The notes: a model not told the origin generated them from the letters alone. 64,000 bases of DNA from Rhyacophila brunnea (GCA_022495005.1 JAGYXB010000446.1:372001-436000); one strand, 5' to 3'. Counted from the first letter of the stretch, positions 12,471 to 23,883 are shown. A program made the numbers and translations.

Positions 12471-12771
12471 ATGTGGGGGGATCTTTTGCAACGGTATTGC
12501 CGCTATGACGTCCACATTCATGATAATAAACGTAAGGCCATTTATTGTATTTGGTTTTTTGCTATCATCCAGGATTGTCCAGAGTTATCAACTACCGTCC
12601 AAGTTCCCCAATGTTTGAAAACGGCAGCTCAGAAGATGACTAAAAAATATGGGAAAGTAGGAAAAGGTCATGAGTCTGGGGAAATCTGGAAAAATGAATA
12701 AAAAATATTTAAAAGAAAAGCTAAAAAAAGCTTTCCACTTCAAATCTTGATGATTGTTTTTATATACCTAA

Positions 12772-13195
12772 TAGCGCCTGTGCACCTACCTGCATGGATT
12801 TATTTGCAGCAATAGTGAGTATTTTAAACAATCGTGACAATAACTGTTTAAACGTAAACGTGGTGTCTTTCCAATCTCATTCTTCAAGAGTAAGGGAGAC
12901 GCGATGTTCATTTTATGGTACTATTTGACAGGTCGTAAAAATCAGTTAAGCTCAAAATGAGTCTCTACGCGGCGTAGTTCGTTTTTTGCCGGCAGGTTCA
13001 CCACTATTGTTCTACTGCGAATGTGCAGATCGAAATGTCGCATGAAAATTCAGAAGTTTCCGAATTTTTTTGATTCATGTATGCAATTTTGCAACTTGCT
13101 TGACAATACGTGTTTACACGTGCATTTTATTGTTATGGCCGCGATCATACGTACTGTCAGCAGTAAATCCATGCACGTGTAAAAGGGGTATAGGC
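12772..13195. mobile_element. TIR element, GTGCATGGATTTAC family, copy 1
   Basis: The left end 'gtgcacctacctgcatggattt' and right end 'aaatccatgcacgtgtaaaa' are inverted repeats. About 420 bp aligns with 24963-25373, including 'caatctcattcttcaagagt' and 'atggtactatttgacaggtc'. No coding frame. The superfamily is not certain; TA-type flanks would suit a Tc1/mariner-like element. Confidence 0.72.
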
Positions 13196-13529
13196 TAAAA
13201 AAATCTCGCAACTATCTGATTCTAGAGGAAAACATTAGGTTCTTACCAAATGTAATTTATAATTATTTTGGTAAAATTTGATAACACTGCTGTCAACGTA
13301 TATTTTTCGTCCATCTTTCACCTTCTTCTTTGAAATAATGATTAAGCATACCTACACAGTTACACCCCAAAATTAAAATTCAATAACAACCAACCGTCTA
13401 AATTGCAAGCAATATAATTAATATGAGGCACACCTGCTGTAGATATAATGACATAAGTATATAAATTTAATAAAAAGATCATTTACCATTGTTAATTTAA
13501 TAATTAATCCACAAAATATTACATCTCCC

Positions 13530-13860
13530 ATTCGACGCAGTGTATCCGCGTACGGTCGTCCCAACGGACAGAGCCGAGAGCAAAACACCTTTCGGTCGGC
13601 AATACGAAAGCACCGAACGTGATATCTTAATAACTCGACCTGACAGCTAAATTACACTAAATTACAAAACATCTAAATTATTTCTGCCGGTCTGCTTTTC
13701 TCCCTCTCGCTCGCTTTCGTGTCGTGCGAGTGGGTGCGTCCCGCTCTTTCTATCGGAGAGCCCGGGGCGGCCTAATACAAAACAATGTCGGGTAGATAGT
13801 ATGAGTCCATCTATCCATCTAACTATGCGGACTTCACGGCTTTTAATATCGTGTAGCATA
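13530..13860. other. GC-richer patch, unexplained
   Basis: This patch stands out from its AT-rich surroundings. The minus-strand frame 13662-13859 shows no domain I recognise, and I see no repeat partner in the window. Confidence 0.3.
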
Positions 13861-14081
13861 CAATTCGTGGAAGTAAATCGCCTTCAAGTGGTCATTTTGG
13901 AACCTCTACACATGATTTCGAACTAAGCAAACTTATCTTTTCTCTTCCAGCCTTTGCATATTAAATAGACCAACTGTATGAAGAATAAAACGACACAATG
14001 CCGCATACATTTTTAACCTATCTGAGTCCTATCATATATTTTTTATTAGGTCGTAATAAACACACATATTAATATAAATAA

Positions 14082-14566
14082 TTACAAGATAAAAATAACT
14101 TTTCATATACAACGTTTTTAAATTTTCTGTTGAATCATATAAACTTGACTTAACTAGCTTAGACGATCAAAAAAAAAAATGTTCTTGATAAAAATACTGA
14201 ATAAATATAGAATACTGAAATGTCATTTTGACATTTCATATTGATTTCCATAGTAACGCACGTATATATTAATAATTTAGTTGCTAGGACCCCAGACCCC
14301 TAGCAACCAATAATAGTGTTCTACTTTTAACGGATTTCTTCCGAAATAATTTATCGTACAAAACAGAATTAACTGAAAATGAATTCAATTCTACTTAAAG
14401 ATGGCTAAAAGTATTTAAAAAAAATCACTGTCATCGTGTTCTGATATATTTTAAAATTTTCAAATGTCTAGCTAGTCGGGAAGTTAGTTAAAAATCGATT
14501 GCAAGATTTGTACTGGACAAAGAACCACCGGACAAATAAGAATACGACCTAATAAAAACGTTGTAA
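14082..14566. repeat. TTACAA...TTGTAA interspersed repeat, copy 1
   Basis: This repeat has two more copies, at 33327-33770 and 37845-38213. All begin 'ttacaagataaaaa' and end 'aaaaacgttgtaa'. Just inside the left end is 'tacaacgttttt', the inverse of the right end. The interior holds a hairpin 'ttgctagg...cctagcaa' and 'ggttctttgtcc'-type words. A DNA transposon derivative is likely, but no convincing target duplication is seen. Confidence 0.68.
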
Positions 14567-16167
14567 AATGATTAAAAATTTAACTCTACGTGCGTTGTGA
14601 TTAAAAGATATCGATTTATAAATTGCGTCATATTTTTCTGCCCTACGTCAGAAACCTTTTCTGGAAAAGATGTTCACTTTTGCGCTTATATAATATTATT
14701 ATATATGCATAGATATGCTTCCCGCTGTATAATACGAAACGCATTGTATGCTGCAACATTAAACAAGTTACTCTAATACAATCATTCTCATACAATACAA
14801 TCATTTAGACTTCGCCAGGTCGCAGTAATTGGTGGGAGAGTATCCTACCAGTGGTTTTGGGTACAAGCCTAATCTATTTACATGTGGGATGCACGCAGGA
14901 AATTACGTGGAGTCATGATATTAGGTATTAGGCAAGGAAAGTGGTGGGGTACGCGTGGTGGTCAGTCACGCTGGCTTGCTGTGGACTTTCGAAACTCCAC
15001 AGCGAGTTGCATCTATACGTCTCACTTAAAACAGTTTATGAAATGCAATCCATAGCGTGTGGCTATAACCGGTGGCAGTGATTAGCAGCTAGTTCTGCCG
15101 CAGCGATTGTAGTAATATGTATAGTATGTAATCTTCTGTGGATGCAATCTGCTGAACTATAAATCTACCCGCCTTGTTACGTACCTACATAATATACCTA
15201 TATGCTATTCCCACTACTTCCATTCATACGGTCGGTTTCACATTGGCGTTTTTAGAAGCATCACAAACGTTGTCATAATATGCTTGGACCCCGAAAGGAG
15301 GCGCCACATTTTCATCAAGTATAATTATTATTATGTGCGTCTTATTTAAATATATTATGTAAATAAGAAGTCTATAACTTCTTATTAAAACTGCCAATAT
15401 GTAAGCTAAAGGCTTGCAAATGTAATTATTGATCTTTCTTCTACTGTATTAATAATATAAAAGATTTTTCTTCTTCTTTAAATCAAGCAATCACGCTGAC
15501 TCGATTGCGCTATAAACATAAACAATTGGTAAGGTGTCTTATTTTGATAGGCGAATGTTTTATGAGTTAATATTCAGGGTTGCGAAAAAGTTACCAAACG
15601 AGATATTTTAATAAAAAAAATGGCCAAGTGAATAATATAGTGAACGACTGCGGGTACGATGTGAAATGTGAATTTAATCAATATAAATTATTATTAACGT
15701 TTTTCTATGTACACAGGTGTCTTGTATATTTTATCACGTTTGAATTAAAAATATTTACGAACATAATAATTAATTTGTTTTTGGCATTGGTTTTTATTAT
15801 AATTTATTTAATTCACATTCCAATCGAAATATAATTACTAAAAACATTTTCTGTATGTTGGGTTTAATTATTACAATGGAATTCATTTTTATTATTTATA
15901 AAATTATAAAAAAATAATAATACAATTCGTGATGGAAATGACATGACATAAATTGGGTTTAATTAGGTAGGATTAAATGGTGCTACCCGAACAACTTTTA
16001 GTTTTGATTGAGAATCTTTATTTTCTGATATTTTCTTTAATTGATTTACGAATTTGAGGCAAATCCATGCTATATTTTCATTATGTAAATAAATTTTGTT
16101 TAAAAAAAGTTGCTTAATCGGTATCAAATATTTTAAATAAATATATATGGAATGGCTCCAGCGGAAC
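14567..16167. other. No gene seen
   Basis: AT-rich. The 84-codon frame at 15580-15834 is rich in Ile, Asn, Tyr and Lys, as random AT-rich DNA would be, and has no recognisable motif. Confidence 0.4.
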
Positions 16168-16567
16168 AGTTCAAATAACTCTCACGTTTTCTCATAAATT
16201 TAAACAAATTATTGTAAGACCGTTAAGTTTGTGCATTTTAAGTATTGAGACTATAATCTGAAATAATTATAAATGAGTACTTATTAAATAAAATTATTTT
16301 AATGTGTTCATTTTTTGTTACAAAAAAATAATAATTGTGTTTCTTCACTTTTTATACACTGTGAACAATTTAAAATTTCAGTATAAAAAGTGAAGAAACA
16401 CAATTATTATTTTTTTGTAACAAAAAATAAACAAATTGAAATAAATTTATTTAATACCTATTTCTAATTATTTCAGATTATAGTTTCAATACTTAAAATG
16501 CATTAAACTTAACGGTCTTACAATTTGTTTAAATTTATGAGAAAACGTCGTGAGAGTTATTGTTCAC
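16168..16567. repeat. Foldback element, arms about 190 bp
   Basis: The left arm (about 16168-16359) begins 'gttcaaataactctcacg' and the right arm (about 16379-16567) ends 'cgtgagagttattgttcac'. Near the centre 'gtgtttcttcactttttata' is matched by 'tataaaaagtgaagaaacac'. Arms are close to perfect complements with a few small gaps, and the loop is about 20 bp. No frame is present. Confidence 0.85.
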
Positions 16568-17352
16568 AATGTTATACTAATGGTTTATAATAAATACGAT
16601 GGTTTATTTTGACATAAAAACGAACAACAAAATGAGTGCTGTGTACCAATAAACGAATAGGTTTTAAGACAATATAGCATATCGTAAACAAAAATTTTAA
16701 GTCTGATGATTTTACTCTAAGAACTTTGGATTTATAAAAAACTAAGAAAAATCAAAACTCGTGGATAAAAATATCCGTGACTGGACCGATGGGTATTGGT
16801 ATGGAGACTTACGCTACAATGTTTGCCAGAGTCTGAAAGAATTGGTACCTACCCAAGAAGGTGCCCAATGTATTAAATAAAAAGGTAGGTATCTGTGTGT
16901 TTTATTATTTCATAATATGGAATCATATATATATTACACCCACTTATGATGGAACCTTTCTGCCAACCCTAATTAAATGTTTGGCGTATTATTTGACGAA
17001 TAGTACCAACAAAAGCGTTTCTGGTATCGTATAAATTATATGTTTCGTTTTTTGTAGTTGTTTTTGTGAAGTTTATATGATCAAAATTAATTATTTATAT
17101 TGAGTTAGGAACATTAAGAACTGACTTAGTGCTTTGCTCTGGCAAATTATAATTTATTACTTAGGTATATAAATTATACCTACTATACACTTTGGATTAT
17201 GCCCGGCAGATGGATTGAATAACTTATCATTTTTACTGAACTTTGTAAAAGCTACAACAATATAATTATGGAGGTACGTACATAACTATAAGTATTATTG
17301 TCTTTGTCAAATAATAAATTTTATAATAAAACAAATGGGTTTTTCACTATTT

Positions 17353-17518
17353 AGTGGTAGCCAGAGACAAACAAATTTTGAAAATTGCCGATACACAGGA
17401 TTTAATTTTGTTAGCTTAGGTTCGGTTATCATTTTTGAACCCATGAATTTTGCCGAAATTGGCAATGGAAATTGCCACTATTCCCGCCTGGCTTCCAGTA
17501 AACAGACTTCTACCAACA
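17353..17518. mobile_element. Diverged copy of the palindromic CCTAA element
   Basis: Starts 'ggtagccagagacaaac', has 'aaattttgaaaattgccgat' and 'acaggatt' on the left, and ends 'ctggcttccagtaaacag..ctacc'. These align with both ends of 6509-6711 and 28184-28335. The 64-codon frame here is an accident of this element. Confidence 0.5.
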
Positions 17519-18242
17519 AATGTATATAATATAACATTATTATTTGTTTAAATAACATGGCGTTTACATGACGTAGAACTTCATTATAATGGTTTTCAAA
17601 AAAATTCATTTCCATTAAATTCAACTTTATCTAAATCATTTACGTTGGAAACGATTTCGGGCTATAAACCCATCTTCCGAACGGCACATAAGTAATTTTA
17701 AAATCAAAAACTCTTCCAACGAGAGCAGAAGGAGAGGGTGCGTTGTGTTAATATGTTCAATCTTTTTTCAAACAGTGGCTTAGTTACATTTAGTTTTTTT
17801 AGTTTTTTAGTATTAGTTAACTAGAAAGATGTTGTACTATAAAAATTATTAAATAATTATTATACACATGTATGGGCGTAATTTAATAGGTGATAAAGAA
17901 TTTAAAACATTTAATCAACAAAATCATCCACCGGTATATAATAATTATAGTAATATTAATAGATGCCGAATTTAAGATTAAAATTACCACTATTAGAAAT
18001 GTCTATAGTTTACTAAATTATAAATTTTATGACACACCTTATTGTGTTTTTTTAAAGGATATTTTTTTACTCACGGTACAGAAAAATTGTAGTTGGAGTG
18101 AATCTGAAAAATGTGTAACGAAAAACCGACTCACAAATGAATAAAAACCTACCGCATGTGTCTGAATGCTCTACCAGTCACATACATATCCTCTTATAAT
18201 TCGTTATATTATAGTATTTAACAAGAAAATTAGAGTTCCTTA
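17519..18242. other. No gene seen
   Basis: AT-rich; no supported gene. The 84-codon frame at 17890-18144 is not recognisable. Confidence 0.35.
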
Positions 18243-18420
18243 ATACAGTATGATATGGAGAGGTGCATGCTGGGCATAACGCGTAAAGTAAAAAAAACAT
18301 GAGTAGATAATAATATAATGATATGTCATAGTTTGATAAAACCATATATTATGTAAGTACATACGAGAAATTGGGCACATAGCTAAAAGAGATAGACACT
18401 AGTCATCCAGATACACCAAA
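18243..18420 (+). pseudogene. Heavily decayed RTE-like LINE C-terminal fragment
   Basis: The start reads MERCMLGITRKV, matching the ERxMLGI-x-RK segment of RTE-type reverse transcriptases and the opposite-strand fragment at 12068-12470. After many stops, a piece compatible with (W)AHxxKRD near 18375-18400 corresponds to the WAGHVAR-x-D segment. This is a relic only. Confidence 0.5.
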
Positions 18421-19063
18421 GAGATATATAAGATAATATCCGTTTTTTTTTTTAAATAATCTACAATTTTTATCGTGGTGTTTTTCTCACGAAAATAATA
18501 ATTCTTTTAACGAATTATATTAGAGCGCCTACAGCAATAATAATATTATTTTTAGTCACACTGTACGTGTGGTAATTGTCTCTACAAGTAGTGAGATAAC
18601 TTTGAGTTGGCGTGTTCAAAAATTTCAATTTTCTTCTCTCATCTACTAGTGTGTTTCATATAATTACTATCCGCAAGAAGGCAGCGCCGGTGCTTTCGTT
18701 TAGACTGGCTCTGCCGGCGCACGGTCGTGCAAATATTGGGAAACGTAATCACATGAAACCAATTAAAAAATAATTCGTAATATTTTAATAACAATTAGTT
18801 ACAAAAAATAATGTTCAATTCGTTATGTAGGTATGTAAAATGGCTATTAGATAAGGGATAACTACTGCCTAAAGACACGTCTTGTTACAAAAGAATAAAT
18901 TGCAATTTTCTTTTCTAGACGAAGCCTACCTCCATAGAGTACAGGTTACATTACCAAACATAAGACGGATTTATAAATACATACGTCGTCAAAATGTAGA
19001 AGAAAACATTTATACCTACATGAAAGCAAGCTTTAGTCCCACCACCCTATTATGGAAGTAAAT
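18421..19063. other. No gene seen
   Basis: One GC-richer palindrome-like piece, 'gcgccggtgctttcg..ctctgccggcgc', lies near 18685-18720. No gene. Confidence 0.35.
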
Positions 19064-19227
19064 CGGCGCTCGAAATGAAAAATTTTACTAACCGGAGCGG
19101 TCGATAATTTTACGAAAATATGAACATAATTATCTAATTTTATGGTCAGACGGTCTTTACCAAAAAATTTGGAGATTTTATTAACCGGAACGGTGTTCCG
19201 GTACGCTCCGGTCTATTTCAAGCCCTG
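19064..19227. mobile_element. hAT-3 non-autonomous element, short copy (164 bp)
   Basis: Left end (C)GGCGCTCGAAATGAAA and right end TCTATTTCAAGCCCTG, with the family's 'gctccggt' words inside. Flanking octamers AAGTAAAT (19056-19063) and AAATAAAT (19228-19235) agree at 7 of 8. Relatives: 35049-35253 and 51380-51615. Confidence 0.75.
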
Positions 19228-19632
19228 AAATAAATATTATCTATTTGAATTCATCATACATAAATAAGAAGGTCATATATTTGTCTTGAAATATCGTTAA
19301 GGCATGAGAGAAAATATCTGAAAATATGTAAGAGAGAGTGTGATAGGTAGAAGAATTATTAAACATACACGTATAAACACAAATTCAGAATTTAAAAAAT
19401 CGGAAGAATCGTTAATTTTAATCGGGTCGTGAAAGAAAACAAATGATAGGTACTCTCATAATAGTTTGGCAGATGCTTACAGTAGGTATTGTAATAGCAC
19501 GAGTGATTATATTATTGATAAATTAGTGTCATATCCAAGAGATTTAAGGGTAATGTAACAGATATGTAACCAATTGTAACCTTAGGCAATATACACAATA
19601 AAACAAAAAATATAAACATTATGAATGAGGAA

Positions 19633-19770
19633 AAACCTTCAGTTAAACGTCGCTGCTTGACCAATGGACGTTTTCAGCGATGGCGTACTCGGAAAAGTCA
19701 GGAGACTCCACAAAGTCTCCGCCAGGCTGATGGCAGGTAGCTCACAGACAAGTAATTGAATCTGAAACAC
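19633..19770 (+). pseudogene. hAT-4 transposase C-terminal tail, second copy
   Basis: About 135 bp matches, on the opposite strand, the last 45 codons of the transposase frame at 37127-37260 plus its stop region ('gacaagtaattgaatc'). The encoded residues include KRRCLTNGRFQ and RKSQETPQ. The rest of the transposase upstream is missing. The sequence that follows the stop at the other locus resumes here only at about 21150, so this copy is interrupted by about 1.4 kb. Confidence 0.75.
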
Positions 19771-19873
19771 TATAACAAAGCAGTTAGACATGACATACAC
19801 ATAAACGCATGCGAGATAGGGAGAAGACGTATGAGAATGTTGACAGGTGGTACTGTCACATGGTGATATTTTT

Positions 19874-20130
19874 TTCTTCTTCTTTCTTCTTTCACCCTGT
19901 CACGACCCAGCATTGAGGCATAGGGTAAGCACAAGTTCGCGCCGCTTCCCTCGATCCATTGCTAACTCTTGCGCCTCCCGCCATGCCAGACCTGCAGCGC
20001 TTAGATCGCTTTTGTAGCACCACTGCAGGGTGAGGGAGGGCCGGCCACGACGACGGAACCCTTGACTCAAGGCTGTGCCACAAGGGTACGATGTGTCGCA
20101 CTCTTTGGCGGCATCCGGAACCCACAATAT
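19874..20130 (-). pseudogene. Non-LTR retrotransposon pol C-terminal fragment, second copy
   Basis: Minus-strand pieces read FRMPPKSATHRTLVAQP, then after a stop and a frameshift GRPSLTLQWCYKSDLSAAGL, AWREAQELAMDRGKRREL, and VLTLCLNAGS before a stop. Same family and order as 7151-7382: RMPP ... RGRP-x-LT ... CYKSDLSAAGLAWREAQELAMDRG-x-RELV. The RT core is absent. It sits within the 1.4 kb that separates the two parts of the hAT-4 copy (19633-19770 and 21150-21491), so it may be part of what broke that copy. Confidence 0.78.
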
Positions 20131-21149
20131 TTGCTAGTAAGAGAATATTAATGAAGTACCTAGATAGTATTTAGAAAACGTCTTAACATAACATGCATCA
20201 TTCATGTCCGACTGTGAGTCAGCAACTTTGGTGATAGTAAACATCATATCTAAATATTAAATAGGTCCTCTATGAAAACGAATGTATCCACACACTTTCA
20301 ATATACACAACAAGCAATTATTATCGAGTTAATTTCTACAATATACTAAAAAATAACCGCAGAAACACAATCACAGTCACCAACGCAAAAGCATATTACC
20401 AAGAAATAGTTCCACTAGAGAGGCACCCGAAGAAACCCAATGCCAGCGTGTTTTTATCAGGTTGGTAGATGGCAGATAGTCCACCGGAAAAGGTTTTAAT
20501 AACATAGTGGTTTGGAATTCTCTGTACTCACACAAAAGAAGAGGAATTTAAACTCCACAAATGCTTACTATACGCATAATGGGTATGTCCATAGTGTTTT
20601 TGGCTTTGGCCTACGATGTATTTTCGAGAGAGTTGGATCTCAGGGAAGTCTGCCAGTTGGTCAAGCGTCAGATCACCCATTGCAGACGTTTAACACATTG
20701 TTTTGTTATCCATGGCTTTATCCAACTGAATTTCTGTTGTGTAAGCTTAGATGTCGTATTATCTAATATGTTAAGATACATTAGATGGTGCCACTATTTT
20801 TCTTTGTCGTACAATCCTGATGCATTACGCAGATTTCTTTCAATTTTTCTTCGTATTACATAATATTACGTTGGCGTTTGTTTTATTTTATATGTCAAAA
20901 ACCATGTTCTAAATTCAAATGCAACTTTGTAAATATTATGATTTGTCTAAAATGAAGAAGTTATCATGTCACATTTTATTACCAATCACATTAAAATAAA
21001 TACTTTTAATAGCATTTAATTCGAATATTCTACTATCGATAGTAGGCACCTGCTTAGATTTTATAGTAATCAAAGCAATGTTATCGTATTCATGGTAACA
21101 TTATTAATGGATATTTTATAATGAGAATACTATTTAAGCACGCCTCAGA
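20131..21149. other. No gene seen
   Basis: Two overlapping frames of 84 and 100 codons (20512-20863) give no domain I recognise and share their DNA in different frames. Confidence 0.35.
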
Positions 21150-21491
21150 TATTTTCCGTCTACCAGTCAGTATTTATATTTGTCTTAGGTATTGTAATTT
21201 GGTTTTTGGCTATAATGCCGGGTCCACACCGAAAACAAGTCGCGCGACAACTCGTTAAATTTTACGATAAGCATGATAATTATCGTAAAATTTCTTAAGC
21301 AATTATGATAATTATCGTAAAATTTAACGAGTTGTCGCGCGACTTGTTGCCGGTGTGGCCGCACTTTAAGGTTCCCTAAGATAATATAAAAACCTACATC
21401 ATATTTTATCCACACACAAAGAGACGTTTGTCTAGGTGTTTTTTGCGACTTAAATGCGACGTAAACGAGTACTCTGCAACTCTATGACCAT
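21150..21491 (+). mobile_element. hAT-4 3' region, second copy
   Basis: This aligns in reverse with 36917-37108: 'ccgtctaccagtcagtattt', 'ggtattgtaatttggttttt', 'ggttccctaagataatataa', 'cacacaaagagacgtttgtc' and 'gcaactctatgac' occur in the same order. The alignment is broken only by the hairpin element at 21215-21366. Confidence 0.78.
21215..21366. mobile_element. Hairpin TIR element flanked by TA (152 bp)
   Basis: The two arms are near-perfect inverted repeats ('acaagtcgcgcgacaactcg' and 'cgagttgtcgcgcgacttgt') extending into 'ttaaattttacgataa'. The hAT-4 copy at 36917-37126 gives the empty site: 'ggct-g-TA-aggttccc' there, against 'ggcta-TA-[element]-TA-aggttccc' here. A duplicated TA fits Tc1/mariner-type insertion. 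Confidence 0.85.
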
Positions 21492-21857
21492 AGCCCCCAC
21501 AAGAGAGGGGCTGATAGGGCTCTAGCCTAGGGGCCCGCGCTCAGGGGGGCTGGTGTGGCGGGTTGATCAGATATGTGAGATAAACACATATCACGAATTT
21601 GCTCTAATATTAAAAAAGTCGCCTGTTACAAAACATGAGATTTTGTGGTAAGTACAATTTTTGACTGTTTTGTGTTGATTTTCGAAATATCCATAATTCA
21701 AGTCATAAATAAAAAAATCGCTAAAAATAACATTTACCTCTAAAATTAAAAAAAAAAAAACGCGTCTGTTGAGCGTCACACATGCTATTAAACAAGCGAT
21801 AGGTAGGGGGGGCGCCAAAGATCCTGACAGGGTGGCCCGCTTTATGATGCGGGGGCC
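21492..21857. mobile_element. hAT-2 element joined to the hAT-4 copy
   Basis: Left end CATAGCCCCCACAAG and right end GATGCGGGGGCCAT. Interior words 'gataaacaca', 'aaaaaagtcgcctg' and 'gcgataggtaggggg' are the family's. The left flank 'gcaactctatgac' is identical to that of the copy at 36526-36916, but the right flanks differ, and no 8-bp duplication is visible. Confidence 0.75.
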
Positions 21858-22553
21858 ATATAAGATATTATCATCTAAGACACCACGAGAATCCGGTGGA
21901 GCAATTGTTTTCCGAAACTGCCGAACTAACCTCCCATTGGCGATACCAATTGCATAAAAATATTCTATTTCCATTCAGATGTTGAGATGTGCAAATAAGT
22001 CAAAGAAACTGGTAGTTACAGTCAAACAAAGAAAACCTGCCTAGTTTCAACTTTCGCAAAACCTATGTGCCTATTCACAATTTACATACCTACCTAATTT
22101 TTTTAAGAAATCTTGCAGTAGTATTTCACCATATTAACTTTACTTGCTATATTTTACACTAAGTCAATTAGATGTTATATATATATTTTGTTTATTATAA
22201 ATATACTTCGATTTGGCTGTATACACCAATCGAATTAATTTTTTTTTTTATAATTCTGTGAAGTGAAAACTGTTTTTTGTTAATAATGGAAATTAAAAAA
22301 AACATTCGCCGAAATTGAAACACGTTTCCTGTTGCAACCAAATTTTTAATTACATAGGAAGAAACCCCACTTATATTTTTTTTTCAAAATAATCTCAGGC
22401 AGTGGAAGAATCATCGCAAAGCTCACCTCTCGACGTAAATAATAATTAATTGAACAGAGAAAATTAACCGACGGTGGATAAAAAAAATGCGAAAAAAAAT
22501 AATTTGTCTGAGGCAACTGTAATTTACACCTCCGAAAAACTGTGGCCTTAATG

Positions 22554-22770
22554 ACTACGCCACTGGACGATTGCAAAGTTACCATCATCTCGAGATATAA
22601 GCCGTAAATGTAGTGTTTAATGAATAATAAAACTGCAAATTCTTCAAATAATTTATTTCTAATTACTTATTGCACTATCTTATTTTAACTAGTCCCAACA
22701 CTTGAAGCCATAGGTATCAGTGGTGAAAGGTGCCTGTTGAAGGGAAGTAGGCTAAGGTAAGTAACTAAAA
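22554..22770. mobile_element. Remnants of two hAT-like ends
   Basis: 'actacgccactg' near 22555-22566 looks like a right end of the CAGTGGCG(T)A type. At about 22714 'cagtggtgaaaggtgcctg' and a following 'gtaggct' align with the left end of the 9203-9839 hAT-1 subfamily. Neither partner end is seen. Confidence 0.35.
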
Positions 22771-23036
22771 AAGTCCTACAACAAACATATTTACGTTAGT
22801 AGAAATAAAAATGGGCCTCGAAACCGTGCAAACTAGTCATTGTTAAATTATAACAAAATCTTAAATGTGAGCAAATCGTCGACGTTACTAAACGCTCCAT
22901 TGGCAACACATCAGACCAACCGGACGCTGTTATTTAGGTCTGCCAGTCCCAATATGACTCTGACTTGTTATATGAGTAGTTCTTTTTGTTTTTATAAATT
23001 TATTTTTGTGGTTATGTTTTCTAATCTTCATTTTCT

Positions 23037-23177
23037 TCGGTGGCGCTATAGCTCAAGTCGAGCCCTGGACTCCTCCACCGCCGTCCTCCAGCGGGAACGG
23101 TCCTCCGCACGTCTTTTCCAGTTCCTGATTTTTAGCAGCTGGTTGGCATCTTTTGTAATGTTATCACCCCAGTAACC
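23037..23177 (-). pseudogene. LINE pol C-terminal fragment
   Basis: Minus-strand frame: WGDNITKDANQLLKIRNWKR, then RAEDRSRWRTAVEESRARLE, then a diverged end. The pattern RWxDDI-x-K-x-A-x-x-x-x-W-x-x-RAEDRSRWR is the C-terminal segment downstream of the reverse transcriptase domain in RTE-like and related LINEs. Only about 45 codons remain, with the expected first D of 'DDI' changed to G-D-N. No RT catalytic motif is present. Confidence 0.68.
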
Positions 23178-23715
23178 CATATCATGTTTTCTAATAAGTG
23201 TATTTTTCTTTTTGAACAGAATATTTTTGTATCGCTATATCCTACATATATCGCACCATCGCAACTAAACTGCCACAATCCAAAAAACGTCAAACAGAGA
23301 AAATCAGCTTTGAAGTTTTTACCTTTCGCATTTTTGTACTGTGTTTTTGAAATATGTTTAGATATTGAATGAAGTCTTGACATGAATTTGATGACTTAGA
23401 GATATGAAATTTTTGGTACATATACTATGAACGATAGACAATGAAACGTAATAATTAACTCAAAACACGTAAATTTGGACTTGTGGTGGTTTAGTTGCGT
23501 GGGTGCGATATATCCTATATAGTACCTACTCATATACCAACAAAATGTATCAGATTGAGTAATGATGCACTTCTACACTTTTGCTTTGTTCAATCTTTTT
23601 TGTATGATAAATCATACTTATTAGCACGGAAAATATGCAGCGATATTGCGGTTGATTGCTTTTATGTACTTATTACTTAGCAACTTATTTTCTCATTAGT
23701 TTTTTTTACTCTGTA

Positions 23716-23883
23716 GCTATTTTGGCTGTAATACCAGTAGGTAATGTCACGACCGGAGTCTCAGGCTTCTCAGAGCCGTTAGTGATGGAAGTGGCGCGAG
23801 AGATGGACCATAAGATAGTGTACCCGATGGTTCCAGGTGAAAAGCTTTCACCTGGATTTATCCTGGACTTTCAGTGTACTTAA
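23716..23883 (+). other. Candidate isolated coding exon, unrecognised
   Basis: A pyrimidine-rich tract ending 'tttttttactctgtag' just before 23718 is a good 3' splice-site shape. It is followed by an open frame reading AILAVIPVGNVTTGVSGFSE, PLVMEVAREMDHKIVYPMVP, GEKLSPGFILDFQCT and a TAA stop. The codons are less AT-rich than the surroundings and the residue mix is protein-like, unlike neighbouring random frames. I do not recognise the family. A perfect short palindrome (CCAGGTGAAA/TTTCACCTGG) overlaps it. It could be a terminal exon, an exon relic or part of an unknown transposon; no partner exon was found. Confidence 0.3.

Noticed and set aside
12225..12701. 158-codon plus-strand frame, the longest in the window
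   Set aside because: Its first part is the antisense of the RTE-like LINE C-terminus on the minus strand, so it is a shadow frame.
22840..23175. 111-codon plus-strand frame
   Set aside because: Its right part is antisense to the LINE C-terminal fragment at 23037-23177.
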